The position numbers were made by a program, and so were the translations under genes. The notes beneath the pieces were generated by a model. It was not told the DNA's origin, did not search any database, and saw only the letters and a program-made list of their open reading frames with translations. A stretch of 6,240 bases of DNA from NCBI GenBank assembly GCA_016302405.1, contig JAEDNR010000096.1:1-6240 (forward strand), read 5' to 3'. Positions 1 through 4,973 of the stretch are shown piece by piece. How positions within the stretch are numbered: the first letter of the stretch is position 1; each line of letters opens with the position of its first letter. The stretch comes from Oscillospiraceae bacterium (lineage in GTDB: Bacteria; Bacillota; Clostridia; Oscillospirales; Oscillospiraceae).

Positions 1-57
1 ATCGTCCCGAAGGGACACAACAATTGTCAACTGTCAATTGTCAATTGTCAATTAAGA
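1..57. repeat. Short hairpin plus 7-bp tandem repeat, edge of an intergenic repeat
   Basis: Bases 4-16 form a perfect 5-bp hairpin (GTCCC, loop GAA, GGGAC). Bases 24-53 are four tandem 7-mers of the form TTGTCAA (second copy CTGTCAA) plus TT. The segment lies directly downstream of the minus-strand NusG domain II gene. It is not a convincing terminator, because no T-run follows the hairpin within the window in that orientation. A near copy of the first 16 bases recurs at 1906-1921, which points to a dispersed repeat rather than a site specific to this gene. The left part of the region is outside the window. Confidence 0.6.
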
Positions 58-417
58 TTACCCCACTGCGGCGTCCACGTCCGTTTCCTCCACGAACCGG
101 ATCACCAGCCGGTTGGGCAGGCACACGATTCCCGGCCCCGCAGCGCAGAAGCCCCGGGCCATACAGTAGTGGTCGGGACAGTCGGCGTCGGTGACGGCGA
201 TCTTCCCGTTTTTCACGGTGACGGTGTTGTGGCCGCCCTGGGGCGTTTGTACGGTGAATTCCTGATCCGTGCTGAGGGAAACGGTGCGAAGGAGCTTGCC
301 GCCGGAGTAAATTTCCGCGCTGTCGGCGGTGTTCCGGGGGATCAGCAGCAGGAAAGAAAGTCCCAGGCTCACTACGAGAACGCCGGCAAGAAGCAATGAC
401 CAATACTTTGTTTTCAT
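58..417 (-). CDS. Membrane-anchored NusG domain II-containing protein
   Basis: The 119-residue product starts with a short basic stretch (MKTK) and one hydrophobic segment at about residues 6-26, so it is probably anchored in the membrane with the rest outside. The remainder is a small beta-rich domain with a cysteine-rich block: Cys80 and Cys85 in CPDHYC, Cys91, and Cys99 in GIVCLPNRLVI. This pattern is typical of the proteins annotated as NusG domain II-containing in Clostridia, which often sit beside FMN-binding or Gx-type transporter genes. The partner gene would lie beyond the left edge of the window. The start is fixed by a strong GAAAGGAGG ribosome binding site at 427-435, nine bases upstream, and by a good promoter at 469-497. 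It is not the transcription factor NusG itself: the KOW and NGN core is absent. The biochemical role of the family is not established to my knowledge. Confidence 0.82.
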   Translation of the reverse strand: MKTKYWSLLLAGVLVVSLGLSFLLLIPRNTADSAEIYSGGKLLRTVSLSTDQEFTVQTPQGGHNTVTVKNGKIAVTDADCPDHYCMARGFCAAGPGIVCLPNRLVIRFVEETDVDAAVG

Positions 418-468
418 AATGCCGCGCCTCCTTTCTTGTGTGATCCGCTCAGGTCAGTTTTCCCGGAC

Positions 469-497
469 AGTATAGCAAATAACCCGGAAAAAAGCAA
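469..497 (-). promoter_or_regulatory. Sigma-A-type promoter of the NusG domain II gene
   Basis: Read on the minus strand: -35 TTGCTT (492-497), a spacer of exactly 17 bases, and -10 TATACT (469-474). Transcription would start about 45 bases before the ATG at 417. The match is close to consensus at both boxes. Confidence 0.75.
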
Positions 498-516
498 GTT
501 TTTATGGAAAAAACCC

Positions 517-545
517 TTGACTTTCCGCTTAGCGGATGATAGAAT
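517..545 (+). promoter_or_regulatory. Sigma-A-type promoter of the rplU operon
   Basis: The -35 box TTGACT (517-522) is followed by a 17-base spacer and a -10 box TAGAAT (540-545). Transcription would start near 552, giving a leader of about 80 nt before rplU. The promoter is back to back with the divergent one at 469-497, with only 19 bases between the two -35 boxes. Confidence 0.8.
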
Positions 546-551
546 GTACAG

Positions 552-630
552 GCCGCATTGAAGAGGCTTAAGTTGGTGCGCTCTGCACCCGCCTTTAAAG
601 CGAGACTACACATTAAAAGTAGGTGAAACA
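552..630 (+). promoter_or_regulatory. Structured 5' leader of rplU (L21-leader type, autoregulatory)
   Basis: The untranslated leader contains a perfect 5-bp hairpin, GGTGC (575-579), loop GCTCT, GCACC (585-589). An outer helix, AGGC (564-567) with GCCT (591-594), encloses it. Firmicutes commonly carry a ribosomal protein leader (Rfam L21 leader) before rplU, thought to bind L21 and control the operon. I assign this stretch to that class by position and hairpin layout, not by a covariance-model match. The rplU ribosome binding site AGGTG (621-625) lies at its 3' end. Confidence 0.55.
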
Positions 631-942
631 ATGAAAGCAGTTATCGTGACCGGAGGCAAGCAGTATACGGTTGCCGAGGGAGACGTCCTCTTCGTTGAGA
701 AGCTGGGCGTGGAGGCGGACACCGCCGTGAAGTTCGACCAGGTTCTGGCTGTGCTGGACGGGGAGAACACCAAGATCGGCACCCCCAATGTGGAGGGCGC
801 TGTCGTTGAGGCCAAGGTGGTCAAGAACGGCAAGGGCAAGAAGATCGATGTCCTGCGTTACAAGGCCAAGAAGAACGAGAAGAAGAAGATCGGCCATCGT
901 CAGCCCTACACCAAGGTGGAGATCACCAAGATCGCGCTGTAA
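631..942 (+). CDS. rplU: 50S ribosomal protein L21
   Basis: The 103-residue product is the usual length for bacterial L21, an early-assembling 50S protein that binds 23S rRNA. The N-terminus MKAVIVTGGKQYTVAEGD is the L21 signature, and the basic loop KKIDVLRYKAKKNEKKKIGHRQPYT near the C-terminus (about residues 70-94) is the RNA-binding part with the conserved GHRQPYT motif. The ATG follows an AGGTG ribosome binding site at 621-625. It is the first gene of the rplU-prp-rpmA operon, the standard order in Firmicutes. The stop is only two bases before the prp start, so prp is probably translated by coupling. Regulation is probably by the promoter at 517-545 and by the structured leader. Confidence 0.98.
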   Translation: MKAVIVTGGKQYTVAEGDVLFVEKLGVEADTAVKFDQVLAVLDGENTKIGTPNVEGAVVEAKVVKNGKGKKIDVLRYKAKKNEKKKIGHRQPYTKVEITKIAL

Positions 943-944
943 GT

Positions 945-1268
945 ATGACCAGATGCGAATTTTTCACCCAGGACGAGAGGATCACCGGATTCTCCGTCTC
1001 GGGTCACAGCGGCTACAGTGAGGCAGGCAGCGATATTGTCTGCGCGGCTGTTTCTGCCGCGGTTGCCATGGCGGAAGCCACCATCAACGATGTGTGCGGT
1101 GCCAAGGCCAAGGTCCGGGTGAAGGACGAGGAAGCCCGTATCACCCTGACACTCCCCGTGTCCTGCGATGAGGAGGAAAGCGTCCAGGCAGTCCTTGCCG
1201 GTATGATGCTTTACCTCTGCTCCCTGCGGGACGAATATCCTGATTATATCGAAGTTTTGGAGGTGTAA
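945..1268 (+). CDS. prp: Ribosomal-processing cysteine protease Prp (L27 protease)
   Basis: The 107-residue product belongs to the YsxB/Prp family. These cysteine proteases remove the N-terminal extension of L27 in Firmicutes and related phyla, which is needed for a functional 50S peptidyl-transferase centre. The catalytic pair is visible: His21 in SGHSGY and Cys33 in GSDIVCAAVS, matching the His and Cys of the S. aureus enzyme. The acidic C-terminus is also usual. The gene sits between L21 and L27, as in Bacillus and Staphylococcus. It has no good ribosome binding site of its own: the nearest purine-rich stretch, AAGGTGGAG at about 913-921, is too far upstream. Translation is therefore probably coupled to rplU, which ends two bases before. 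The last codons contain the ribosome binding site of rpmA. Confidence 0.95.
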   Translation: MTRCEFFTQDERITGFSVSGHSGYSEAGSDIVCAAVSAAVAMAEATINDVCGAKAKVRVKDEEARITLTLPVSCDEEESVQAVLAGMMLYLCSLRDEYPDYIEVLEV

Positions 1269-1272
1269 CACC

Positions 1273-1554
1273 ATGCTGAAGATTGGTATTCAGTTCTTCG
1301 CTCACCACAAGGGCGGCGGTTCCACCAAGAACGGCCGTGATTCCGAGTCCAAGCGTCTGGGCGTGAAGCGTGCCGACGGTCAGTTCGTTCTGGCCGGCAA
1401 CATTCTGGTTCGCCAGAGAGGCACCCACATCCATCCCGGTACCAACGTGGGCATCGGCAAGGACGACACCCTGTTTGCTCTGGTTGACGGCAAGGTCAAG
1501 TTTGAGCGCATGGGCAAGGACCGCCGGAAGTGCTCCGTGTACGCCGAGCAGTAA
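1273..1554 (+). CDS. rpmA: 50S ribosomal protein L27, precursor with Prp-cleaved N-terminus
   Basis: The 93-residue product is L27, whose flexible N-terminus reaches the peptidyl-transferase centre. It begins MLKIGIQFFAHHKGGGSTKN. The first nine residues (ending FF) form the Firmicute extension that Prp removes at or next to the FF-A junction, and the conserved mature N-terminus follows (GGGSTKNGRDSESKRLGVK). The core motifs GNILVRQRGTHIHPGTNVGIGKDDTLFAL and the basic C-terminus are intact. The ATG has a strong GGAGGTG site at 1259-1265, located inside the end of prp. A terminator starts 12 bases after the stop, so this is the last gene of the ribosomal unit. Confidence 0.98.
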   Translation: MLKIGIQFFAHHKGGGSTKNGRDSESKRLGVKRADGQFVLAGNILVRQRGTHIHPGTNVGIGKDDTLFALVDGKVKFERMGKDRRKCSVYAEQ

Positions 1555-1565
1555 TTGGATTAGAA

Positions 1566-1603
1566 CGCCGCCGCAGGGATTCCTCTTGCGGCGGTGTTTT
1601 TTT
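1566..1603 (+). terminator. Intrinsic terminator of the rplU-prp-rpmA operon
   Basis: A 10-bp GC-rich stem, CGCCGCCGCA (1566-1575) with TGCGGCGGTG (1587-1596) and one G-T wobble, is closed by an 11-base loop and followed directly by seven T residues (1597-1603). It lies just after rpmA and should separate obg expression from the ribosomal unit. Confidence 0.92.
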
Positions 1604-1696
1604 GAGGACAGGCTGTTGCAGACTGTTATTGTATGCGCAGAGACTGGCTAGTTTAATCTGCGGGAAGATAAATTGGAATTTATCGACTTCCCGGTC

Positions 1697-1733
1697 ATTG
1701 CGAACCAGTGACCGACGTCACTGGTGTGGCAAT
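1697..1733 (+). repeat. REP-like hairpin unit a of element copy 1
   Basis: The outer stem ATTGC (1697-1701) pairs with GCAAT (1729-1733). The inner stem CCAGTGAC (1705-1712) pairs perfectly with GTCACTGG (1717-1724) around a 4-base loop. The unit is preceded by GTC and followed by CTCC, like the other copies. Repeats of this CATTGCGAA...GGCAATC type resemble REP-like dispersed palindromes seen in many bacteria. Confidence 0.8.
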
Positions 1734-1829
1734 CTCCTGGATAGGAGCACAATTTCTCGTGGAAGAATTCCGGAAAACGGCATGATAGAACGGTCTGTAT
1801 GACGATGGGTTGCCCAAAATTCGATGGAG

Positions 1830-1862
1830 ATTGCCACACCAGTGTGAACACTGGTTCGCAAT
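1830..1862 (-). repeat. REP-like hairpin unit b of element copy 1, inverted relative to unit a
   Basis: ATTGC (1830-1834) pairs with GCAAT (1858-1862), and CCAGTG (1839-1844) with CACTGG (1849-1854) around the 4-base loop TGAA. On the minus strand it reads TGTCATTGCGAACCAGTG onward, the same sequence as unit a up to the loop, so units a and b face each other about 96 bases apart. Confidence 0.8.
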
Positions 1863-1905
1863 GACACGTTCTGACGATGCGTCAAATTCCAATTTGTCTT
1901 TTACA

Positions 1906-1921
1906 ATCGTCCCGAAGCGAC
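1906..1921 (+). repeat. Second copy of the ATCGTCCCGAAG repeat
   Basis: ATCGTCCCGAAGCGAC matches bases 1-16 (ATCGTCCCGAAGGGAC) at 15 of 16 positions. It sits between the end of element copy 1 and the ribosome binding site of the fusion gene. Its role is unknown. Confidence 0.45.
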
Positions 1922-1951
1922 GCAGATACGCGGAGAAAGAAAGGTGAGAAC

Positions 1952-3253
1952 ATGGAAAAAATCAAGCTGGTACAGCCGGAATTAACCGATGCCCAGGAAA
2001 TCTGGGCCTACCGGGGAGAAATGCTGGCGGCGGGTATGTCCATCGACGGCGGCGCGGCTCTTGAGAAAGCCACTTCCCCGGAGGACTGGATCAAAAAGGT
2101 CCGTCTTTGTGAGAAAGCGGAAAACTGCCCCGGAAAGGTTCCCTCCCATGTTTATCTTGCCAAACGGGAATCCGACGGGAAGATGGTGGGCATCATCGAC
2201 CTGCGCCACCACATTGACCACCCGGTGCTCTCCGTCTGGGGCGGACACATCGGCTACTCGGTCCGGGCAAGCGAGCAAAAAAGGGGCTATGGCACCGAAA
2301 TGCTGCGGCTTCTTCTGCCTATCGCGGCGGAGCGGGGTCTGAAGCGGGTGCTGATTACCTGCACGGACGGAAACACCGCCAGCGAGAAGATCATCCGCCA
2401 TAACGGCGGCGTGTACGAAAAGAGCGTCACCGTGGAGGGCGAAACAATCAAGCGCTTCTGGATCACCCTGGACGCGGGGCCCATGCTTACGTTTTACGGC
2501 GGTCCCGCGGTCATTGAGCCGTATATGGTGCATCCTCCTGTGGAAAACTTCCCCCAGACGGTTGTGTCGGTTTTCTCCCGCCAGCTTTTCGATGCCCTGG
2601 CTACCTTTTTTGACGGGGATAGAATCGGGCAGACCCATGACGCGGACGGAATCTGGCCTGTATACGCCGTTTCCTACAAGGGCAGACGGTTCGCGTTCTG
2701 CAAAGCCCGGGTGGGCGCCCCGGCCTGTGTGGGCAATTTTGAGGATGTGATCGCCATGGGCGCCAGGCGGATCATTCTGGTGGGCAACTGCGGCGTACTG
2801 GACAAGGCCATTGCAGACTGCGGAATCATCATTCCCACCGCCGCCCTCCGGGACGAGGGAACCAGCTACCACTACGCCCCGGCGTCGGACAGCATTTCGG
2901 TGAACCGCCGGGGACGGGAGGAATTCAAGGAAATCCTTCGGAAGCTGGGCTATCCTTATGTGGAGGGGATCACCTGGACTACCGACGCTTTCTACCGGGA
3001 GACCCGGGAAAAGGTGGCGGCCCGGAAAGCCATGGGTGCGGTGTGCGTGGAAATGGAATGCGCCGCCGTGCAGGCCCTGTGCGATTTCCGGGGGGTGGAG
3101 TTTTTCCAGTTCCTCTACGCCGGGGACAACCTGGACCACACGGCCTGGGACCCCAGAAGCCTGTCCGGGGACACACGTTTGGATGATAAACAGAAGATTG
3201 GTTTGCTGGCTTTTGAGCTGGCATGCGCAATGGAGGGATCGTCATGTTTGTAG
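1952..3253 (+). CDS. GNAT acetyltransferase-nucleoside phosphorylase fusion protein
   Basis: The 433-residue product joins two domains. Residues 1 to about 177 are a GNAT N-acetyltransferase: HIGYSVRASEQ leads into the acetyl-CoA pyrophosphate loop QKRGYGT (109-115), then AERGLKRVLITCTDGNTASEKIIRHNGG. Residues about 178-433 are a PNP/UDP-family nucleoside phosphorylase, closest by eye to the uridine phosphorylase group: a phosphate-site region RVGAPACVGNFEDV, the glycine motif VGNCGVL (277-283), DEGTSYHY (301-308), and the ribose-binding motif VEMECAA with Glu367-Met368-Glu369. Substrates of both halves are unknown. The start is the ATG at 1952 behind AAAGGTG (1940-1946), not the in-frame ATG at 1877, which lies in the repeat. 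An internal ATG at 2483 (residue 178) begins the phosphorylase half but lacks a clear ribosome binding site. No frameshift is visible. The 3' end overlaps obg by 10 bases, so the two genes are probably co-transcribed and translationally coupled. Confidence 0.88.
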   Translation: MEKIKLVQPELTDAQEIWAYRGEMLAAGMSIDGGAALEKATSPEDWIKKVRLCEKAENCPGKVPSHVYLAKRESDGKMVGIIDLRHHIDHPVLSVWGGHIGYSVRASEQKRGYGTEMLRLLLPIAAERGLKRVLITCTDGNTASEKIIRHNGGVYEKSVTVEGETIKRFWITLDAGPMLTFYGGPAVIEPYMVHPPVENFPQTVVSVFSRQLFDALATFFDGDRIGQTHDADGIWPVYAVSYKGRRFAFCKARVGAPACVGNFEDVIAMGARRIILVGNCGVLDKAIADCGIIIPTAALRDEGTSYHYAPASDSISVNRRGREEFKEILRKLGYPYVEGITWTTDAFYRETREKVAARKAMGAVCVEMECAAVQALCDFRGVEFFQFLYAGDNLDHTAWDPRSLSGDTRLDDKQKIGLLAFELACAMEGSSCL

Positions 3254-4518
3254 ATAAGGTTCGGATCACCGTCTGCGGCGGCAGGGGCGGCGACGGCGCG
3301 GTGGCTTTCCACCGGGAAAAGTATGTGGCCTCCGGCGGCCCCGACGGCGGCGACGGCGGTCACGGCGGTAGTGTGATCCTGCGGGTCAACGACAACCTGT
3401 CGACCCTGCTGGACTTCCGTTATAAGCGCAAATATGCCGCCCAGGCGGGTGTGAATGGCCAGGGTCGGAAAATGAGCGGTAAGCGGGGCGAATCTCTGAT
3501 TGTGGAGGTGCCTCGGGGCACTGTGGTCCGGGATGCTGCCACGAATCAGATCATTGTGGATATGTCCACCGGCGAGGACTTTGTCCTGGCAAAGGGTGGA
3601 CGGGGGGGCTGGGGCAATGCCCATTACGCAACGCCTACCCGGCAGGTGCCCCGGTTTGCCCGGTCGGGCCTCAAGGGCCAGGAGCGGGACGTGATTCTGG
3701 AATTAAAGCTATTGGCGGATGTGGGCCTTGTGGGCTTTCCCAACGTGGGAAAATCCACGCTGCTATCCGTTACCTCCAACGCCCGTCCCAAGATTGCCAA
3801 CTACCATTTTACCACCCTGTTTCCCAACCTGGGGGTCATCTATGTAGATGAGGGAGTATCCTTTGTCATGGCGGATATTCCCGGCATCATCGAGGGCGCT
3901 GCCGAGGGCGCGGGTCTGGGCCACGATTTCCTGCGGCATATTGACCGCTGCCGCCTGCTTGTGCATGTGGTGGATGTGTCCGGCAGCGAGGGCCGGGACC
4001 CGGTGGAGGATTTTTGGGCTATCTTACGGGAACTGAAGGATTACAGCGTGGATCTATCTGACCGTCCCATGATTGTGGCGGCAAACAAGACGGATCTGCT
4101 TTCCCCGGACAGCGACAATCTGGAGCGGCTTCGGGCTGCGGCAGAGGAAGCCGGCTGCCCCCTGTATGAGATTTCCGCCGGAACCACCCAGGGAACCAAG
4201 CAGCTGATGCGTGTCGTGGCGGAAAAACTGCGGACCCTGCCTCCCGTGACCATCTATGAGCCGGAGTATGTGGAGGTGATCGCCGAAGCGGGAGACCCCG
4301 ACGCTCTGACCATCGAGCACGAGGGCAGCACTTGGCTGGTGACAGGCCAGTGGCTGGAGCGGCTCATCCAGGACATCAACTTCGACGACTACGAGTCCCG
4401 GAACTACTTTGACCAGCAGCTTCGCAAATGCGGCCTCTTTGCCCGATTGGAAGAAATGGGCATCCAGGACGGGGACACCGTGGATATTTACGACTGGCAG
4501 TTCGACTACCAGCGGTAA
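3244..4518 (+). CDS. obg: GTPase Obg (CgtA), ribosome assembly and stress GTPase
   Basis: The 424-residue product is a complete Obg. This essential GTPase binds 50S precursors and takes part in late assembly and in ppGpp-linked stress control. The N-terminal glycine-rich OBG fold covers about residues 1-158 (VCGGRGGDGAVAFHREKY, GGPDGGDGGHGG). The G domain follows: P-loop GFPNVGKST (164-172), the FTT switch I region, DIPG (211-214), NKTD (281-284) and SAG (311-313). The C-terminal OCT domain is about 340-424. I chose the ATG at 3244 because GGAGGG (3232-3237) lies six bases upstream and the protein then begins MFVDKVRI, as in the family; an ATG at 3223 would add seven residues. It overlaps the fusion gene by 10 bases. 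In Bacillus the order is rplU-ysxB-rpmA-spo0B-obg; here the fusion gene occupies the spo0B position. A terminator follows. Confidence 0.97.
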   Translation: MFVDKVRITVCGGRGGDGAVAFHREKYVASGGPDGGDGGHGGSVILRVNDNLSTLLDFRYKRKYAAQAGVNGQGRKMSGKRGESLIVEVPRGTVVRDAATNQIIVDMSTGEDFVLAKGGRGGWGNAHYATPTRQVPRFARSGLKGQERDVILELKLLADVGLVGFPNVGKSTLLSVTSNARPKIANYHFTTLFPNLGVIYVDEGVSFVMADIPGIIEGAAEGAGLGHDFLRHIDRCRLLVHVVDVSGSEGRDPVEDFWAILRELKDYSVDLSDRPMIVAANKTDLLSPDSDNLERLRAAAEEAGCPLYEISAGTTQGTKQLMRVVAEKLRTLPPVTIYEPEYVEVIAEAGDPDALTIEHEGSTWLVTGQWLERLIQDINFDDYESRNYFDQQLRKCGLFARLEEMGIQDGDTVDIYDWQFDYQR

Positions 4519-4534
4519 GGAAGAATTCCAGTAC

Positions 4535-4586
4535 AAAGAGTGTGGCTTTTCTCCGGAGGGTTTCCGGAGGGAAGCCGCTCTTTTTT
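4535..4586 (+). terminator. Intrinsic terminator after obg
   Basis: A long stem begins AAAGAG (4535-4540) and runs through GGCTT to CTCCGGA (4551-4557). The returning arm is TCCGGAGGGAAGCCGCTC (4563-4580), then six T residues (4581-4586). Small internal mismatches occur (TGT against C, TT against CC). The loop is about five bases. It closes the fusion-obg unit. Confidence 0.9.
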
Positions 4587-4607
4587 GTATCGCTTTGAAG
4601 AAAGTAT

Positions 4608-4636
4608 TTGCCATTTCCGCTTTTTCCGTCTATAAT
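4608..4636 (+). promoter_or_regulatory. Near-consensus sigma-A promoter upstream of the araC-type gene
   Basis: The -35 box TTGCCA (4608-4613), a 17-base spacer and a perfect -10 box TATAAT (4631-4636) lie just after the obg terminator. The nearest downstream gene on this strand is the AraC-type regulator at 4974. The transcript would therefore have a leader of about 330 nt that contains the whole repeat element at 4684-4907. Confidence 0.75.
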
Positions 4637-4729
4637 AACAGAAAGGCGTTTTTTGGGAATCCAGCTCGGGTTCACGCCGCGGCAAATTGGAATTTGAAGA
4701 GGGAAGTGCGGGCCCCGAACAACACTGTC

Positions 4730-4763
4730 ATTCCGAACCAGTGCGCACTACTTTCGTGGGAAT
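4730..4763 (+). repeat. Diverged REP-like hairpin unit of element copy 2
   Basis: The unit reads TGTCATTCCGAACCAGTG from 4726, against TGTCATTGCGAACCAGTG in copy 1. The outer stem is ATTCC (4730-4734) with GGAAT (4759-4763). Compared with ATTGC/GCAAT in the other two units, one G-C pair has become C-G. The inner stem is replaced by the perfect palindrome AGTGCGCACT (4740-4749). Confidence 0.7.
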
Positions 4764-4800
4764 CTCCATCGAATTTCGGGCTATTTATCGTCATCCATTC

Positions 4801-4872
4801 GTAGGGGACGGGTTTCCCGTCCCCCGGAATTCAGAGCCTTGTATGGGGCGGGACGGGAAACCCGTCCCCTAC
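4801..4872. repeat. Perfect 23-bp inverted repeat with nested hairpins
   Basis: The left arm (4801-4823) and right arm (4850-4872) are exact reverse complements over 23 bases, separated by 26 bases. Each arm is itself a hairpin: GGGGACGGG-TTT-CCCGTCCCC (4804-4824) and GGGACGGG-AAA-CCCGTCCC (4850-4868). The sequence can therefore fold either as one long stem or as two short ones. No T-run follows, so it is not a standard terminator. Related GTAGGGG...-type repeats are, to my recollection, common between genes of Oscillospiraceae. Confidence 0.88.
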
Positions 4873-4973
4873 AATGCTTTTACGGTTGGTCCGCCAAATT
4901 CCAATTTATCTATTTACTGCGTAAAGCCGATCTACCTATTTTTATCATAATTTTGTCCGGGGAGGAAGCCACA

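Larger units (their letters stand above)
1667..1898 (-). repeat. Composite palindromic intergenic element, copy 1 (MITE-like)
   Basis: The element fills most of the 397-base gap between rpmA and the fusion gene. Its ends are AAATTGGAATTT (1670-1681) and the exact reverse complement AAATTCCAATTT (1884-1895), 226 bp outer to outer. Each end is also nearly palindromic in itself (for example GATAAATTGGAATTTATC at 1667-1684). Inside are two inverted copies of a hairpin unit (1697-1733 and 1830-1862). I place it on the minus strand because its reverse complement aligns in order with the element at 4684-4907. Shared blocks are the end motif, the hairpin unit, a 19-base block (1812-1830; 18 of 19 match 4763-4781), CCGGAATTC and the closing end motif. 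No ORF of credible coding character and no clear target-site duplication are seen. Bases 1604-1666 of the same gap show nothing I can name, and I see no convincing promoter for the downstream gene. Confidence 0.75.
4684..4907 (+). repeat. Composite palindromic intergenic element, copy 2 (MITE-like)
   Basis: The ends are AAATTGGAATTT (4684-4695) and its exact reverse complement AAATTCCAATTT (4896-4907), 224 bp in all, almost the same length as copy 1. It shares with the reverse complement of copy 1, in the same order, the left end (CAAATTGGAATTTGA), the hairpin unit, the 19-base block (4763-4781), CCGGAATTC (4824-4832) and the right end (AAATTCCAATTTATC). The right half differs: copy 1 has a second REP-like unit, while this copy has a large GC-rich inverted repeat (4801-4872). 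It occupies about half of the 455-base gap between obg and the regulator. No transposase is present. Confidence 0.75.

Noticed and set aside
1667..1898. CRISPR array or insertion sequence
   Set aside because: There are no regularly spaced direct repeats with unique spacers, and no transposase frame; the repeats are inverted hairpin units.
1877..1951. Upstream in-frame extension of the fusion gene (25 residues)
   Set aside because: It begins inside the repeat element, has no ribosome binding site and encodes a non-conserved sequence; the ATG at 1952 has AAAGGTG at good spacing.
1982..3139. Long open frame on the minus strand (385 codons) opposite the fusion gene
   Set aside because: It is a shadow of the GC-rich plus-strand gene. 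The translation is rich in His, Arg, Gly and Pro without any family motif, whereas the plus strand has clear GNAT and phosphorylase signatures.
3223..3243. Alternative upstream start for obg (MRNGGIV)
   Set aside because: The GGAGGG site lies between this ATG and the one at 3244, and family members begin MFVD at the latter.
4801..4872. Intrinsic terminator
   Set aside because: The stem is strong but no T-run follows on either strand, and the arms belong to a nested palindrome.
4409..4950. Two open frames across the end of obg, its terminator and the repeat element
   Set aside because: They run through a terminator and palindromic repeats, have no ribosome binding site and no motif.
4913..4951. 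Second promoter just upstream of the AraC-type gene (TTTACT with TATCAT)
   Set aside because: The spacing is about 24 bases and the boxes are poor; the 4608-4636 promoter is far better.
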